Of a stretch of DNA of 13,480 bases, positions 13,357 through 13,480 are shown in pieces; position 1 is the stretch's first letter; every line of letters begins with the position of its first letter. This DNA comes from Acidimicrobiia bacterium (GTDB lineage: Bacteria; Actinomycetota; Acidimicrobiia; IMCC26256; JAENVU01): positions 1-13,480 of the forward strand of contig JADGON010000306.1 in the NCBI GenBank assembly GCA_017882945.1, in the 5' to 3' direction. Made by a program: the position numbers and the translations under genes. The notes below the pieces were generated by a model. The model made no database searches. It saw nothing but the letters and a program-made list of their open reading frames with translations, and was not told where the DNA came from.

Positions 13357-13480
13357 GTGCGCTTCGCGTTCACCGAGGACCAGCTCGCGTTTCGTGACGC
13401 AGTCGGGGACCTGCTCGAGAAGGAGTGCCCGCCGAACGTCGTACGTGCGGCATGGGAGAACGAGACCGGCCGCACCGAGC
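13357..13480 (+). CDS. Second acyl-CoA dehydrogenase, N-terminal fragment (cut by window edge)
   Basis: The first 41 residues of a protein that runs off the end. RFAFTEDQLAFRDAVGDLLEK (2-22) followed by ECPPNVVRAAWENETGR is the usual opening of acyl-CoA dehydrogenases, in particular the smaller subunits encoded in pairs in actinobacterial steroid clusters. The GTG at 13357 has a GAGGAAG ribosome site (13345-13351) at 5-nt spacing and lies 2 bp after the fadE30 stop. Many steroid dehydrogenases are alpha2beta2 heteromers of two unlike FadE proteins. This one could be the partner of the preceding gene product or a separate enzyme of the FadE31-33 type. The rest of the gene would be needed to tell. 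Confidence 0.75.
   Translation, partial: MRFAFTEDQLAFRDAVGDLLEKECPPNVVRAAWENETGRTE

Noticed and set aside
1..13480. KstR2 operator (CAAGnnCTTG core)
   Set aside because: Scanning CTTG occurrences by eye found none preceded by CAAG at the right distance. The regulator of this cluster may differ, or its sites may lie outside the window.
1..13480. Insertion sequences, CRISPR arrays, tRNA or rRNA genes
   Set aside because: No direct-repeat array, transposase motifs, terminal repeats or structural RNA patterns were recognised.

Overview
The window is high-GC DNA with dense, nearly gapless genes, many GTG starts and several promoters that appear to give leaderless mRNAs (a TANNNT-like -10 box about 7 nt before the start codon). 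Gene content and order point to an actinobacterium that degrades steroids. The stretch SDR(-) / echA20-ipdA-ipdB-ipdC(+) keeps the order of the Mycobacterium tuberculosis region Rv3549c to Rv3553, part of the KstR2-controlled cluster for cholesterol rings C and D. The downstream genes differ from mycobacteria and no KstR2-type operator (CAAGnnCTTG) was found by eye, so a non-mycobacterial lineage such as an Acidimicrobiia-like actinobacterium is plausible. That placement is inference.

Layout. (a) 1-1415, minus strand: the N-terminal part of a copper amine oxidase, cut by the window edge, and a short-chain dehydrogenase. (b) 1470-6555, plus strand: a six-gene operon, echA20, ipdA, ipdB, ipdC, a DUF35 OB-fold protein and an SCP2-type thiolase/aldolase-like protein. 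Every junction is a 4-bp GTGA or ATGA stop/start overlap. (c) 6557-7628: a two-gene unit with a perfect 12-bp inverted repeat covering its -10 box and start codon. It encodes an unrecognised 162-aa protein and an AbiEii/MNT-like nucleotidyltransferase, and resembles a self-regulated toxin-antitoxin pair. (d) 7670-9283: a FadD19-like acyl-CoA synthetase. (e) A long hairpin at 9302-9342 separates it from a convergent 656-aa membrane-anchored ABC1/UbiB-family protein (9359-11329, minus). (f) 11448-12137: an unrecognised 229-aa protein. (g) 12200-13480: a FadE30-like acyl-CoA dehydrogenase and the start of a second acyl-CoA dehydrogenase, probably one operon.

How the genes work together. By homology, the FadE30-like dehydrogenase, IpdC, EchA20 and IpdAB act in series on CoA thioesters of the hydrindane propionate left after removal of steroid rings A and B: desaturation, flavin-dependent redox chemistry, hydrolytic opening of ring D, then of ring C. 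The DUF35/thiolase pair and the FadD19-like ligase resemble side-chain enzymes, so this locus may combine side-chain and ring steps. The nucleotidyltransferase pair and the ABC1 protein have no obvious steroid role.

No tRNA, rRNA, CRISPR array, insertion sequence or integrase was recognised. No gap between genes exceeds about 120 bp. All assignments come from reading motifs and recalled family features. No database search was run.
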